From positions 1-64,000 of the forward strand of contig NZ_AUBC01000018.1 of assembly GCF_000429045.1 (NCBI RefSeq): a stretch of 64,000 bases of DNA, read 5' to 3'. The stretch comes from Salinarimonas rosea DSM 21201. Its GTDB lineage: Bacteria > Pseudomonadota > Alphaproteobacteria > Rhizobiales > Beijerinckiaceae. Under the pieces are notes generated by a model. It was not told the origin of the DNA and did no database searches. It saw only the letters and a list, made by a program, of their open reading frames with translations. This document shows, in pieces, positions 19,033 through 26,401 of this stretch. Made by a program: the position numbers and the translations under genes. Numbering within the stretch: position 1 is the first letter of the stretch; each line of letters opens with the position of its first letter.

Positions 19033-19329
19033 ATGGATCGCCTCGTGCGAAACCTCGAGGAACCGCTCGCCGGCGTGGAGCTGGCGCCGGGCAACCGAAC
19101 GCCCGACCCGGGCAGCGTGCCGCTGGACCCGCCGAAGCGCCCGCCGCCGCTGCCACCCGGCGGTCGCCTGCCCGGCGAGGTCCCGCCGCTGCCGGAGGAG
19201 GACGAGCCCGAGCCGGACGGCGATCCGACCGTGCGCGATCCCGGTCGCCGCATGCCCCCCGACCACCTCCCCGGCGGACCGACGAACCCCAACCCGCACC
19301 ACGCGCAGCGACAGGAGGCGACGCGATGA
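19033..19329 (+). CDS. Small proline-rich hypothetical protein
   Basis: The 98-residue product is dominated by Pro, Asp, Glu and Arg (PPKRPPPLPPGGRLPGEVPP, then an acidic run) and is probably disordered. I recognise no family. Its stop overlaps the ATG of the following SDR by 4 bases (ATGA), and GGGAGG precedes its start, so it is likely a real first gene of a two-gene unit. A stress-response role is suggested only by context. Confidence 0.55.
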   Translation: MDRLVRNLEEPLAGVELAPGNRTPDPGSVPLDPPKRPPPLPPGGRLPGEVPPLPEEDEPEPDGDPTVRDPGRRMPPDHLPGGPTNPNPHHAQRQEATR

Positions 19330-20183
19330 CCGCAGAGCGCGGGGGCCCTCCGGCCCAGCACCAGCCGACCCAGCCCGGCCGCGAGCACGCCATGTCGCCT
19401 CGGCCGGACTACGCGCCGCGCTTTCCCGGCTCGGGGCGCCTCGCCGGCGAGGCGGCGCTGATCACCGGCGGCGACAGCGGCATCGGCCGCGCCACCGCCG
19501 TGTCCTTCGCGCGCGAGGGCGCCGACGTCGCGATCGTCTACCTGGAGGAGGCGCAGGACGCCGCCGAGACCGCGGCCGCCGTCGAGGCCGAGGGGCGCCG
19601 CTGCCTGCGCCTTCCCGGCGACGTGCGAGACCCCGCCTTCTGCCGGGAGGCGGCGGCGCGCACCGTCGAGGCCTTCGGGCGACTCGACGTCCTCGTCAAC
19701 GACGCGGCCGAGCAGCACGTGACCGAGGCGATCGAGGACATCACGCCCGAGCAGCTCGAGGCGACGTTCCGGACCAACATCTTCGGCTACGTCTACATGA
19801 TCCAGGCGGCGCTGGCGCACATGCGCGCGGGCGGCCGCATCGTCAATTGCGGCTCGGTCACCGCCGTGCGCGGCTCGCCGCATCTCGTCGACTACTCGGC
19901 GACGAAGGGCGCGATCATGGCGCTGACCCGCTCGCTGGCGAAGCCGCTCGCGGCGCGCGGCATCCGGATCAACGGTGTCGCGCCGGGCCCGATCTGGACG
20001 CCGCTGATCCCCGCGACCTTCCCCGCCGAGCACGTGCAGGACTTCGGGACGAAGACGCCGATGGGGCGGCCGGGCCAGCCCAACGAGGTCGCCTCCTGCT
20101 TCCTGTTCCTGGCCTGCGCGGACAGCTCCTACGTCACGGGCCAGTTCCTGCACCCCAACGGCGGAGACGCGATCGGCAGCTGA
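19326..20183 (+). CDS. SDR-family oxidoreductase (YghA / general stress protein 39-like)
   Basis: This is a 285-residue SDR of the long-N-terminus type. About 40 residues (rich in Pro, including PRPDYAPRFPGSGRLAGE) precede the cofactor motif TGGDSGIG, and the later marks are NDAAEQH, the Ser in VNCGSVTA and YSATKGA. The C-terminal GRPGQPNEVASCFLFLACADSSYVTGQ and final GGDAIGS are typical of the YghA/GSP39 subgroup, NADP-linked reductases often induced in general stress. It is translationally coupled to the small Pro-rich gene upstream. Confidence 0.88.
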   Translation: MTAERGGPPAQHQPTQPGREHAMSPRPDYAPRFPGSGRLAGEAALITGGDSGIGRATAVSFAREGADVAIVYLEEAQDAAETAAAVEAEGRRCLRLPGDVRDPAFCREAAARTVEAFGRLDVLVNDAAEQHVTEAIEDITPEQLEATFRTNIFGYVYMIQAALAHMRAGGRIVNCGSVTAVRGSPHLVDYSATKGAIMALTRSLAKPLAARGIRINGVAPGPIWTPLIPATFPAEHVQDFGTKTPMGRPGQPNEVASCFLFLACADSSYVTGQFLHPNGGDAIGS

Positions 20184-20189
20184 TCGCGC

Positions 20190-20405
20190 TCAGAAGCGAC
20201 GCCGGGGCGCGCGCACGGGCGCGAGCCGGCGTCGGCGCTCCGGCGCGACCCGGGCGAAGAGCAGCGTCGTGAGGGCGAGCGCGCCGGCGATGGTCGCGAT
20301 CGCACCCGGCAGGGCCGAGGGGCTCGCGGCGGCGATGGCGGAGGCGACGAGCGCCAGGACGAGGAACACGGCACCGAATCGGGTGAGCAGATCGCTGGTC
20401 GTCAT
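20190..20405 (-). CDS. Small two-helix membrane protein
   Basis: The 71-residue product has two hydrophobic helices (about 8-28 and 33-50) and a strongly basic C-terminal tail (APERRRRLAPVRAPRRRF). I do not recognise a family. The start at 20405 is supported by GCAGGAGG upstream and by an EcfG-type promoter 25 bases further out. It is probably a general-stress membrane protein; this is inference from the promoter and from its place beside ecfG. Confidence 0.55.
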   Translation of the reverse strand: MTTSDLLTRFGAVFLVLALVASAIAAASPSALPGAIATIAGALALTTLLFARVAPERRRRLAPVRAPRRRF

Positions 20406-20429
20406 GTGCGGCCTCCTGCGGTACGGGCC

Positions 20430-20454
20430 AACGCCGATGCCGCCCGATGGTTTC
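20430..20454 (-). promoter_or_regulatory. EcfG-type promoter of the small membrane protein gene
   Basis: On the leftward strand GAAAC (20454-20450) is followed after 16 bases by CGTT (20433-20430). Only one base of the GGAAC element differs from consensus. It lies 25 bases before the ATG at 20405. Confidence 0.5.
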
Positions 20455-20490
20455 ACGGCGAGGCTTGCCCGTCGTGAAACGAAAGCCTCG

Positions 20491-20543
20491 AAAGAAAAAA
20501 GCCTCGAACGCGCGAGAGCCGCGCGGTCTCCCGCACGGCTCTC
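20491..20543 (-). terminator. Putative terminator of nepR-ecfG
   Basis: A strong interrupted hairpin (GAGAGCCG ... CGGCTCTC, arms 20514-20521 and 20536-20543, with inner GCGG/CCGC) is followed leftward by a T-rich run, read as A bases at 20491-20500. The 13-base gap between hairpin and T run is longer than usual. Confidence 0.5.
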
Positions 20544-20571
20544 TTCGGGGCCTCTCCGTGCCTGCGGGCGC

Positions 20572-21123
20572 TCAGCCGCTGGCGGCCTGCAGCGCGGCGC
20601 GGGTGATGCGATCCGCACCGAGATCCTCGTCGCCGTCCACCGCCAGGAGCTGGGTCAGGCGCGAGCGCGCGCGGTTCACGCGGCTCTTGATCGTGCCGAC
20701 GGCGCAGCCGCAGATGTTGGCGGCCTCCTCGTAGGAGAAGCCGGACGCGCCGACGAGCAGCAGCGCCTCGCGCTGGTCCGGCGGCAGCGTGGAGAGCGCC
20801 TCGCGGAAGTCCTCGAAGTCGAGACGCGCGCCCTGCTCGGGCTGCGCCTTCAGGCGCGCGGCGTAAGAGCCGTCGGCGTCCTCGACCTCGCGGCGGCGCT
20901 TGCGGTACTCGGAGTGGAAGAGGTTGCGCAGGATGGTGAACAGCCAGGCGTTCAGGTTCGTGCCGCGCTCGAAGCGATCGATGTTCGACAGGGCGCGCAA
21001 GAGCGTGTCCTGGACGAGATCGTCGGCTCGGTCCACCTGCCCCGTCAACGAGATCGCGAACGCACGCAAGCTCGGAACGGCCGCGAGCAGGGCGTCGCGC
21101 AGCGCCGGTTCCGGCTGGGTCAT
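20572..21123 (-). CDS. ecfG: General-stress ECF sigma factor EcfG
   Basis: The 183-residue ECF-type sigma factor has region 2 (VDRADDLVQDTLLRAL, then NLNAWLFTILRNLFHSEYRKRRRE) and region 4 (LSTLPPDQREALLLVGASGFSYEEAANICGCAVGTIKSRVNRARSRL). The QREALLLVGASGFSYEEAA string is characteristic of the ECF15/EcfG group. EcfG directs the general stress response of alphaproteobacteria and reads GGAAC-N16/17-CGTT promoters, several of which are found here. Its ATG overlaps the nepR stop (ATGA), and phyR lies divergent, the canonical arrangement. Confidence 0.95.
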   Translation of the reverse strand: MTQPEPALRDALLAAVPSLRAFAISLTGQVDRADDLVQDTLLRALSNIDRFERGTNLNAWLFTILRNLFHSEYRKRRREVEDADGSYAARLKAQPEQGARLDFEDFREALSTLPPDQREALLLVGASGFSYEEAANICGCAVGTIKSRVNRARSRLTQLLAVDGDEDLGADRITRAALQAASG

Positions 21124-21350
21124 CGCGAGTTCTCCGTCTTGTTTTGGTTCTCGAGCTGCGCCAGCAGATCCTTGAAACGGTCGGGAACCGGCTGATCCAT
21201 CAGCTCGGAATACATGGCCCGCAGCTGGTCGCCGATGCGCGACTGTATGGCCCGGTCGAGCCTCGGATCGGCCGATGCCGATCCCGGCTCTCTGCCGCGC
21301 ACCTCGCGCGAGCCGAGCTCGTGGACCCCCGTGCCCTTGTTGACTTTCAT
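21120..21350 (-). CDS. nepR: Anti-sigma factor NepR
   Basis: The 76-residue protein carries the NepR core IGDQLRAMYSELMDQPVPDRFKDLLAQLE between flexible ends. NepR holds EcfG inactive in unstressed cells and is drawn off by phosphorylated PhyR (partner switching). The start is ATG at 21350, and the stop overlaps the ecfG start by 4 bases, which keeps sigma and anti-sigma production linked. It is transcribed from an EcfG-type promoter facing left, so the system amplifies itself. Confidence 0.93.
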   Translation of the reverse strand: MKVNKGTGVHELGSREVRGREPGSASADPRLDRAIQSRIGDQLRAMYSELMDQPVPDRFKDLLAQLENQNKTENSR

Positions 21351-21398
21351 TACGTGACCCTCATCCTCGAGGCGTGATAACGAGCGCTCGCGGGCCCC

Positions 21399-21424
21399 AA
21401 CGTCCTGGACCGGCAAAGGGTTCC
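21399..21424 (-). promoter_or_regulatory. EcfG-type promoter of nepR-ecfG
   Basis: Leftward GGAAC (21424-21420) and CGTT (21402-21399) are spaced by 17 bases. This gives autoregulation of nepR-ecfG. Its -35 element is only 19 bases from the -35 element of the phyR promoter. Confidence 0.65.
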
Positions 21425-21443
21425 ATCGGCAGGGCCGATCGGG

Positions 21444-21468
21444 GGAACCTTTTCGGCTCGCGCGCGTT
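21444..21468 (+). promoter_or_regulatory. EcfG-type promoter of phyR
   Basis: GGAAC (21444-21448) and CGTT (21465-21468) are spaced by 16 bases, exactly the consensus. The leader to the phyR ATG at 21518 is about 40 bases. Confidence 0.8.
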
Positions 21469-21517
21469 GGAGGCGGACAGGACCAACGCCGAACCGCGAC
21501 TCCACAAGGGGATATGC

Positions 21518-22324
21518 ATGTCGACAGCCCAGCTCGTCGTCCAGTACCTGCCGTACCTGCGCCGCTACGCCCGCGCTCTCACCGGCAGCCAGCAGGCGGG
21601 CGACGCGTACGTCGCCGCGACGCTGGAGGCGCTCGTGAGCGAACCCGAGACGATCGATCGCCAGGGCAACATCAAGGTCGACCTGTTCCGGGTCTTCACC
21701 CGCATCTGGAATTCGCTGTCCGTCAACGGCCGCGCCGAAGGCGTCGAGCGCGACCTGCCCGCCGAGGCGCGGCTGGGCCAGATCACGCCGCTGCCGCGCC
21801 AGGCCTTCCTGCTCTCCTCGCTCGAGGGCTTCTCCGAGGAGGAATCGGCCCGCGTCCTCGCCGTGCCGGTCGACGAGGTGCGGTCCCTCGTGGAGGAGGC
21901 CGGCCGCGAGCTCGCCGCCGACATCGTCACCGACATCATGATCATCGAGGACGAGCCCCTGATCGCGATGGACCTCGAGGCGCTCGTCGAGGGGCTCGGG
22001 CACAACGTCACCGGTGTCGCGCGCACCCGCGACGAAGCGCTCGCGCTCGCCGGCTCGAAGCGCCCGGGCCTGATCCTCGCCGACATCCAGCTCGCCGACG
22101 GATCCTCCGGGCTCGACGCGGTGAACGACCTGCTCGACACGTTCCAGGTCCCGGTGATCTTCATCACCGCCTATCCCGAGCGCTTCCTCACCGGCGAGCG
22201 GCCGGAGCCCGCGTTCCTCATCGCCAAGCCGTTCCAGCCGGCGAACGTGTCGGCGGTCATCAGCCAGGCGCTGTTCTTCCAGCAGAGCGCACACCGCAGC
22301 CGGCCCCAGCGCGCCTCGGCTTGA
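21518..22324 (+). CDS. phyR: General stress response regulator PhyR
   Basis: The 268-residue protein has the unique PhyR layout: an N-terminal sigma-factor-like domain (about 1-130, lacking DNA-contacting features) and a C-terminal receiver (about 140-262). Receiver residues are E144-D145, phospho-acceptor D189 in LILADIQLADG, Thr217 in FITAYP and K237 in AKPF. On phosphorylation the sigma-like domain mimics EcfG and traps NepR, releasing the sigma factor. The start is ATG at 21518, with AAGGGGA upstream. No PhyR-activating HWE kinase is adjacent. Confidence 0.96.
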   Translation: MSTAQLVVQYLPYLRRYARALTGSQQAGDAYVAATLEALVSEPETIDRQGNIKVDLFRVFTRIWNSLSVNGRAEGVERDLPAEARLGQITPLPRQAFLLSSLEGFSEEESARVLAVPVDEVRSLVEEAGRELAADIVTDIMIIEDEPLIAMDLEALVEGLGHNVTGVARTRDEALALAGSKRPGLILADIQLADGSSGLDAVNDLLDTFQVPVIFITAYPERFLTGERPEPAFLIAKPFQPANVSAVISQALFFQQSAHRSRPQRASA

Positions 22325-22352
22325 GCCGAGTCGCCGCGGGGCGTGCGGACGA

Positions 22353-22378
22353 GGGCCTCCCGCGGGAGGCCCTTTTTC
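22353..22378 (+). terminator. Rho-independent terminator of phyR
   Basis: A perfect palindromic stem GGGCCTCCCGCGGGAGGCCC (22353-22372) is followed at once by five T bases. It lies 28 bases after the phyR stop. Confidence 0.92.
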
Positions 22379-22481
22379 GTGCACGCACCCTGCGCCGCGA
22401 TGTGGCATGGTACGCAGTCGCATCGTAACGTGCGGCTTCGTGCCGTGCGCCGCGCCCGCGATGGACGGACGGCGGGACGGC

Positions 22482-22514
22482 AAAAAAAGAAACGGATCGG
22501 CCGGACCGATCCGT
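22482..22514 (-). terminator. Intrinsic terminator facing left (small RNA end)
   Basis: A 9-bp perfect stem with a 5-base loop is followed leftward by TTTCTTTTTTT (A bases at 22482-22492 on the given strand). There is no U run in the rightward direction, so it must serve a leftward transcript. No leftward protein gene ends here. Confidence 0.85.
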
Positions 22515-22571
22515 GCAAAAGTTGCTGGCCAAGCTCGAGGGGAATGCGGGGAGGACCATCTGGCCAGGTGG
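22482..22571 (-). ncRNA. Candidate GsrN-like general-stress small RNA
   Basis: A leftward transcription unit of about 90 bases can be drawn between an EcfG-type promoter (22602-22578) and an intrinsic terminator: 9-bp stem ACGGATCGG/CCGATCCGT at 22492-22514, then a run of seven U. The 5' part folds into a hairpin with a perfect 7-bp stem (CUGGCCA at 22567-22561, UGGCCAG at 22531-22525). It exposes a 29-base loop holding two C-rich patches, CCUCCCC (22554-22548) and CCCC (22542-22539), able to pair with Shine-Dalgarno sequences. The whole design (sigma-controlled promoter, C-rich loop, terminator, position beside phyR) resembles GsrN of Caulobacter. No credible ORF fits inside. Expression is not shown. 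Confidence 0.72.
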
Positions 22572-22575
22572 CCGG

Positions 22576-22602
22576 TGAACGGGCGCGCCGGCGAAACGTT
22601 CC
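22576..22602. promoter_or_regulatory. Two-way EcfG-type promoter
   Basis: Leftward: GGAAC (22602-22598), 16 bases, CGTT (22581-22578), a perfect match. Rightward: TGAAC (22576-22580), 16 bases, CGTT (22597-22600), one mismatch. Each -10 element overlaps the -35 element of the other, so the site is nearly palindromic and could fire the small RNA leftward and the receiver gene rightward. Confidence 0.65.
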
Positions 22603-22620
22603 GCCGGCGAAACCTTCTCG

Positions 22621-23055
22621 ATGGTGAAGCCTTACCTTTCGGGAGTCCCATTCAGGGAGCATGTCTTGGTCGCAGGCACCGAGAACGTCGGCGCGGCTTT
22701 CTTCGGCTGCATCCTCCTCGCGGAGGACAGCGCCATCATCGCGCTCGACACGGCGGATACCTTGCGCGAGCTCGGCTTCGAGGAGGTGCTCGTCGCGCGC
22801 GACGCCACCGCGGCGCAGACGCTGCTCGCGGCCCGGACGGACCTGCGCGCGCTCGTCCTCGATCTCGATCTCGACGGGGAGAGCGGCACGCCGGTGGCGC
22901 GCGCCGCCCGTGCGGCCGGCCTGCCCGTCGTGGTCGCCTCCGGCTACGCCGACCCGGGCCCGGACCCCGCCTTCGTCGGTGTGCCGCGCCTGCGCAAGCC
23001 CTACACCCGCGAGGCGCTGGCCCAGGCTCTCGCGCAGGCGCTGGCCACGGCCTAG
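22621..23055 (+). CDS. Single-domain receiver protein, probable stress regulon member
   Basis: The 144-residue protein is a stand-alone receiver. The acidic pair lies in ILLAEDSAI (E35-D36), phospho-acceptor D81 in LVLDLDLDGESG and the conserved Lys in RLRKPYT. It has no output domain. Single-domain receivers often adjust the kinases of the general stress pathway; that role is plausible because a rightward EcfG-type promoter ends 20 bases before the ATG. The ATG has no good ribosome site, while a TTG at 22666 has AGGGAG 6 bases upstream, so the true product may start there and be 129 residues. Confidence 0.75.
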   Translation: MVKPYLSGVPFREHVLVAGTENVGAAFFGCILLAEDSAIIALDTADTLRELGFEEVLVARDATAAQTLLAARTDLRALVLDLDLDGESGTPVARAARAAGLPVVVASGYADPGPDPAFVGVPRLRKPYTREALAQALAQALATA

Positions 23056-23185
23056 CGGCGCGCCGGCCGTCCGGAGCATCGCCCCGGCGCATCCCCTCGG
23101 AACCACCGCGCGGCTTCGCCGTTCAATGTTCCCGTGACCCTGAACGAGAGCGCGCCGGAGCCGGCGCGCGGCCGGAGCCCTCGGC

Positions 23186-23797
23186 ATGCTGCGCCTCGCC
23201 GCGCTCCTCTTCTCGACCTATCTCGGCGCCTTCGTGCTCACGAGCGCGGTCGCGGCGCCCCACGAGCTGCGCGCCGCCTGGACGCGGCTCGCAGGAGCCC
23301 TCGAGATCCTCGTCTCGGTGCCGGTGCCCGGCGACGCGCATGCGGACGTCCTGGAGCAGTCGGGCGCGGGCGCCCGCAAGTCGGCGGCGCTCGCCCGGCC
23401 CTCCCTCCCGCTCGCCGGGCCGCTCGATCTGCAGGCTCCCGATCTCGAAGCCTCGGAGATCGTCCTCCTCGACGGCGGCGCGCTCGCGGTGCTCGACACC
23501 GAGGGTCGCCTCGTCCTGCAGCACGATCCCGCGGAGCGCACGACGACGGTCGCGCGCGGCGCCGGCCTGCCGCGGCTCCTCGCCGCGCCCGCCGGCGGCG
23601 CGCCGCGGCTCCCGGAGCAGCTGCCCCGCCGCACGCCCCGCGAGGTAGAGACGCCCCGCGAGGTCGAGACGCCCCGCGAGGTCGAGACGCCCGAGCCGGA
23701 CGAAACCCTCGCCGTCGGCTGCGAGAGCCCGGTGAGCCCGCTCGCGCAGGGCGGCCGCGCGGTTTCCGCGCGTGCCCTGTGCCTCGCCTCGCTCTGA
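23186..23797 (+). CDS. Hypothetical secreted protein with TPREVE repeats
   Basis: The 203-residue product has a signal-peptide-like N-terminus (LRLAALLFSTYLGAFVLTSAVAAP) and then an Ala/Leu-rich region. A Pro/Glu stretch follows with three exact TPREVE repeats. Two cysteines lie near the end (VGCESP, ALCLASL). I recognise no family. Codon use looks like the rest of the window. A GGAG-type ribosome site precedes the ATG. Confidence 0.55.
   Translation: MLRLAALLFSTYLGAFVLTSAVAAPHELRAAWTRLAGALEILVSVPVPGDAHADVLEQSGAGARKSAALARPSLPLAGPLDLQAPDLEASEIVLLDGGALAVLDTEGRLVLQHDPAERTTTVARGAGLPRLLAAPAGGAPRLPEQLPRRTPREVETPREVETPREVETPEPDETLAVGCESPVSPLAQGGRAVSARALCLASL
23633..23686 (+). repeat. Three 18-bp tandem repeats
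   Basis: Three consecutive 18-base units (model ACGCCCCGCGAGGTCGAG, one base different in the first unit) encode TPREVE three times in the hypothetical secreted protein. The near identity at DNA level points to recent duplication. Confidence 0.85.
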
Positions 23798-23927
23798 CGC
23801 GGCGGGGACCGCACGCCGTGCCCGGCCATCGGCGCCATTCGTTCATGTTGCGGCCATCCGGGGCGCTATAAGGGTCCTGCGATGCGGCCCGCGAATCGCG
23901 GGCGCGCGCCACGACCACGGCGGTGCG

Positions 23928-24941
23928 ATGCGGCAAGGCTCACTTATCGGCTCCCTTCTCGGCCCACTCGCGATGGCGATCTCCCTCCTCCTGCCGGCGG
24001 CGGCGCTGGCGCAGGACGCGTGCACGCGCTACCGCGCCGAGCTCGCGCAGATCGACGCCGGCGGCGGGCGCGACTACGGCGCGCTCGCGCGCCAGCAGGC
24101 GATGGAGCTCGAGCAGATGCGCCGCTACGTGCAGAGCCTCGACTGCGGGCGGTCGCGCTTCCTCATCTTCGGCGCGCCGACCTCGCCGGAATGCGCCGCC
24201 GCCGACGAGCGGCTCGGCGCCATGGAAGCGAACTACCAGCGCCTGCTCGTCGAGTCCTCGCGCTCGGGCAACGAGCGGCGTGCCGCGCTCCTCTCGGCGA
24301 TCGAGCAGTACTGCACGCCGCAGGGCCCCGGCGGGGTCCCGGGCGGGCAGCCGGGCGTCCTCGATACCTGGATCGAGCCGAACGAGCCCTTCATGGACGG
24401 CCCGGGCTTTCCCGACGAGGCCCGGCCGATCGCGGGACAGGCCGTGTGCGTGCGTACCTGCGACGGCTCGTTCTTCCCGCTCGCGAGCACGCCGCGCGAT
24501 TCGCGCGAGGCCGGCGCGCTGTGCCAGGCGCAGTGCCCGTCCGCCCCCACCGCGCTGTTCTACAAGCCGCAGGGCGCGTCGATCGAGCAGGCGATCTCCG
24601 CCGACGGCCAGTCCTACATGGCGCTGCCCAATGCGCTGGCGTTCCGCCGGTCGCACGACGCGGCGTGCTCCTGCCGCGTGCCGGGCCAGAGCTGGTCCGA
24701 GGCGCTCGCGCAGGCGGAGGCGCTGCTGGGCGGCGGCGCGGAGATCGTCGACGAGGCCCGTGCCCGGGAGCTGTCGCAGCCGCGCGAGACCGCGCCCGCG
24801 GCGCCGGTGCCCGGCGGCCCGGGCGTGTCGATCCCCTTCTTCGGGATCGCGGAGGGGGAGTGGCGCGAGATCGAGACGCGCGACGGCCGCCGGCGCGTGC
24901 GCGTCGTCGCGCCCGAGGTGATCCCCGCACCCGACGCATGA
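23928..24941 (+). CDS. DUF2865-domain secreted protein
   Basis: The 337-residue exported protein has a signal peptide ending near ALAQDACT. The N-terminal half is helical (ARQQAMELEQMRRYV, DERLGAMEANYQRLLVESS). The C-terminal DUF2865 domain has the motif VCVRTCDGSFFPLAS, the cysteines in ALCQAQCPS, and ACSCRVPGQSW. DUF2865 is common in Hyphomicrobiales, and its function is unknown; paired cysteines suggest a disulfide-stabilised periplasmic or envelope protein. The start is ATG at 23928. It converges on gltX across 9 bases. Confidence 0.85.
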   Translation: MRQGSLIGSLLGPLAMAISLLLPAAALAQDACTRYRAELAQIDAGGGRDYGALARQQAMELEQMRRYVQSLDCGRSRFLIFGAPTSPECAAADERLGAMEANYQRLLVESSRSGNERRAALLSAIEQYCTPQGPGGVPGGQPGVLDTWIEPNEPFMDGPGFPDEARPIAGQAVCVRTCDGSFFPLASTPRDSREAGALCQAQCPSAPTALFYKPQGASIEQAISADGQSYMALPNALAFRRSHDAACSCRVPGQSWSEALAQAEALLGGGAEIVDEARARELSQPRETAPAAPVPGGPGVSIPFFGIAEGEWREIETRDGRRRVRVVAPEVIPAPDA

Positions 24942-24950
24942 GGCGTCGCC

Positions 24951-26321
24951 TCAGGCCGTGTCCCCGGCGAGCCGCGCCGCCGCCTTGTCGCGGCCGATCA
25001 GCGGCAGCAGCGCCGCGAGCTCCGGGCCGTGGTCGCGGCCGGTGAGCGCCTTGCGCAGCGGCATGAACAGCGCGCGGCCCTTGGCGCCGGTCGCCGCCTT
25101 CACCGCGTCCGTCCAGCTCTTCCAGGTGCCCGCGTCCCACGGCTCGGGCGGGAGCGCCTCCGCCGCGCGGGCACAGAAGGGCGCATCCTCGACGACAGGC
25201 ACGACCGGGCCCGCGACGACGTCCCACCAGTCCCGCGCCTCGGCGAGCGTGCCGACATTGCCGCGCACCGCCTCCCAGAAGGCGGCGCCGCCGCCGACGC
25301 CCATCGCGGCGAGCCGCGGCGCGACCGCCTCGAAGGACATCTCGTGCACGATCCGCGCGTTGAGGGCGGCGAGCTCCGCCTCGTCGAAGCGGGCGGGCGC
25401 GCGCGACACGTGACCCAGGTCGACGAGCGCCGCGAGCTCCTCCAGCGACGCGACCGGGCGCACCGCGTCCGACGAGCCCACGAGCACCGCGAGGGCGGCG
25501 ACCGCGAGCGGCTCGAGCCCCGCCTCGCGCAGCCCCTGCAGCGACAGGTGCCCCAGGCGCTTGGACAGCCCCTCCCCGCCGGCCGTGGTGAGGAGGTTGT
25601 GATGGCCGAAGGCGGGCACGGCGTTCCCCAGCGCCTCGAAGATCTGGATCTGCACCGCGGTGTTGGTGACGTGGTCCTCCCCGCGCACGACGAGCGTCAC
25701 CCCGAGCGACGCGTCGTCCACGACGGAGGGGAGCGTATAGAGGTAGCTGCCGTCCTCCCGCACGAGCACGGGATCGGACAGCGAGTCGCACGCGACGCTC
25801 ACCTCCCCGCGCACGCGGTCGGTCCAGGCGACGGCGCGGTGGTCGAGCCGGAAGCGCCAATGCGGCCGGCGGCCCTCCGCCTCGAGCCGCGCGCGGTCCT
25901 CCCCTGAGAGCGCGAGCGCGGCGCGGTCGTAGATCGGCGGCAGGCCGCGGGCGAGCTGGAGGCGGCGCTTGCGCTCGAGCTCGTCTTGCGTCTCGAAGCA
26001 CGGGTAGAGCCGCCCCGCCGCCTTCAGCCGCTCCCCCGCCGCGTCGTAGAGGGCGATGCGCTCGGACTGGCGCACGGTGACGTCCGGCGGGATGCCGAGC
26101 CAGGCCAGGTCCGCGACGATGGCCTGCGCGTACTCCTCCCTGGAGCGCTCGCGATCGGTGTCGTCGAGACGCAGCACGAAGGTGCCGCCCTCCCGGCGCG
26201 CCAGGAGCGCGTTGAGGAGCGCCGTGCGCGCGTTGCCGATGTGGAGGAGGCCCGTCGGCGAGGGCGCGAAGCGCAGGACGGGTGCGGGCGAGGTCGAGGC
26301 GGTGCTGGTCGGGGCGGTCAT
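24951..26321 (-). CDS. gltX: Glutamyl-tRNA synthetase (short type)
   Basis: The 456-residue class I aminoacyl-tRNA synthetase has the HIGH motif as HIGN at 27-30 ([17 protein letters not shown]) and the KMSKS-type loop as [27 protein letters not shown] and HHNLL are GltX markers. It charges glutamate to tRNA-Glu and, as one of the two copies often found in alphaproteobacteria, possibly tRNA-Gln for the GatCAB route. At about 456 residues it is the short form. The start is ATG at 26321, giving an unconserved Thr/Ser-rich leader of 14 residues. It is divergent from map. Confidence 0.93.
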   Translation of the reverse strand: MTAPTSTASTSPAPVLRFAPSPTGLLHIGNARTALLNALLARREGGTFVLRLDDTDRERSREEYAQAIVADLAWLGIPPDVTVRQSERIALYDAAGERLKAAGRLYPCFETQDELERKRRLQLARGLPPIYDRAALALSGEDRARLEAEGRRPHWRFRLDHRAVAWTDRVRGEVSVACDSLSDPVLVREDGSYLYTLPSVVDDASLGVTLVVRGEDHVTNTAVQIQIFEALGNAVPAFGHHNLLTTAGGEGLSKRLGHLSLQGLREAGLEPLAVAALAVLVGSSDAVRPVASLEELAALVDLGHVSRAPARFDEAELAALNARIVHEMSFEAVAPRLAAMGVGGGAAFWEAVRGNVGTLAEARDWWDVVAGPVVPVVEDAPFCARAAEALPPEPWDAGTWKSWTDAVKAATGAKGRALFMPLRKALTGRDHGPELAALLPLIGRDKAAARLAGDTA

Positions 26322-26401
26322 GCGCCCGTCTCTAGCGCGTCGAGGGACGGGCGACAAACGCGGCGCGCGTGATATGGTCGCCGCGATCCGAAGGAGAGGA
26401 C

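Noticed and set aside
22482-22514. Hairpin as a rightward terminator or attenuator of the receiver gene
   Set aside because: There is no T run on the rightward side; the uridine run follows only in the leftward direction, and the rightward promoter lies beyond it.
22621-23137. Alternative frame starting at ATG 22661 (MSWSQAP...)
   Set aside because: It has a ribosome site, but the product is Ser/Arg/Ala-rich with no domain, whereas the other frame encodes a clear receiver.
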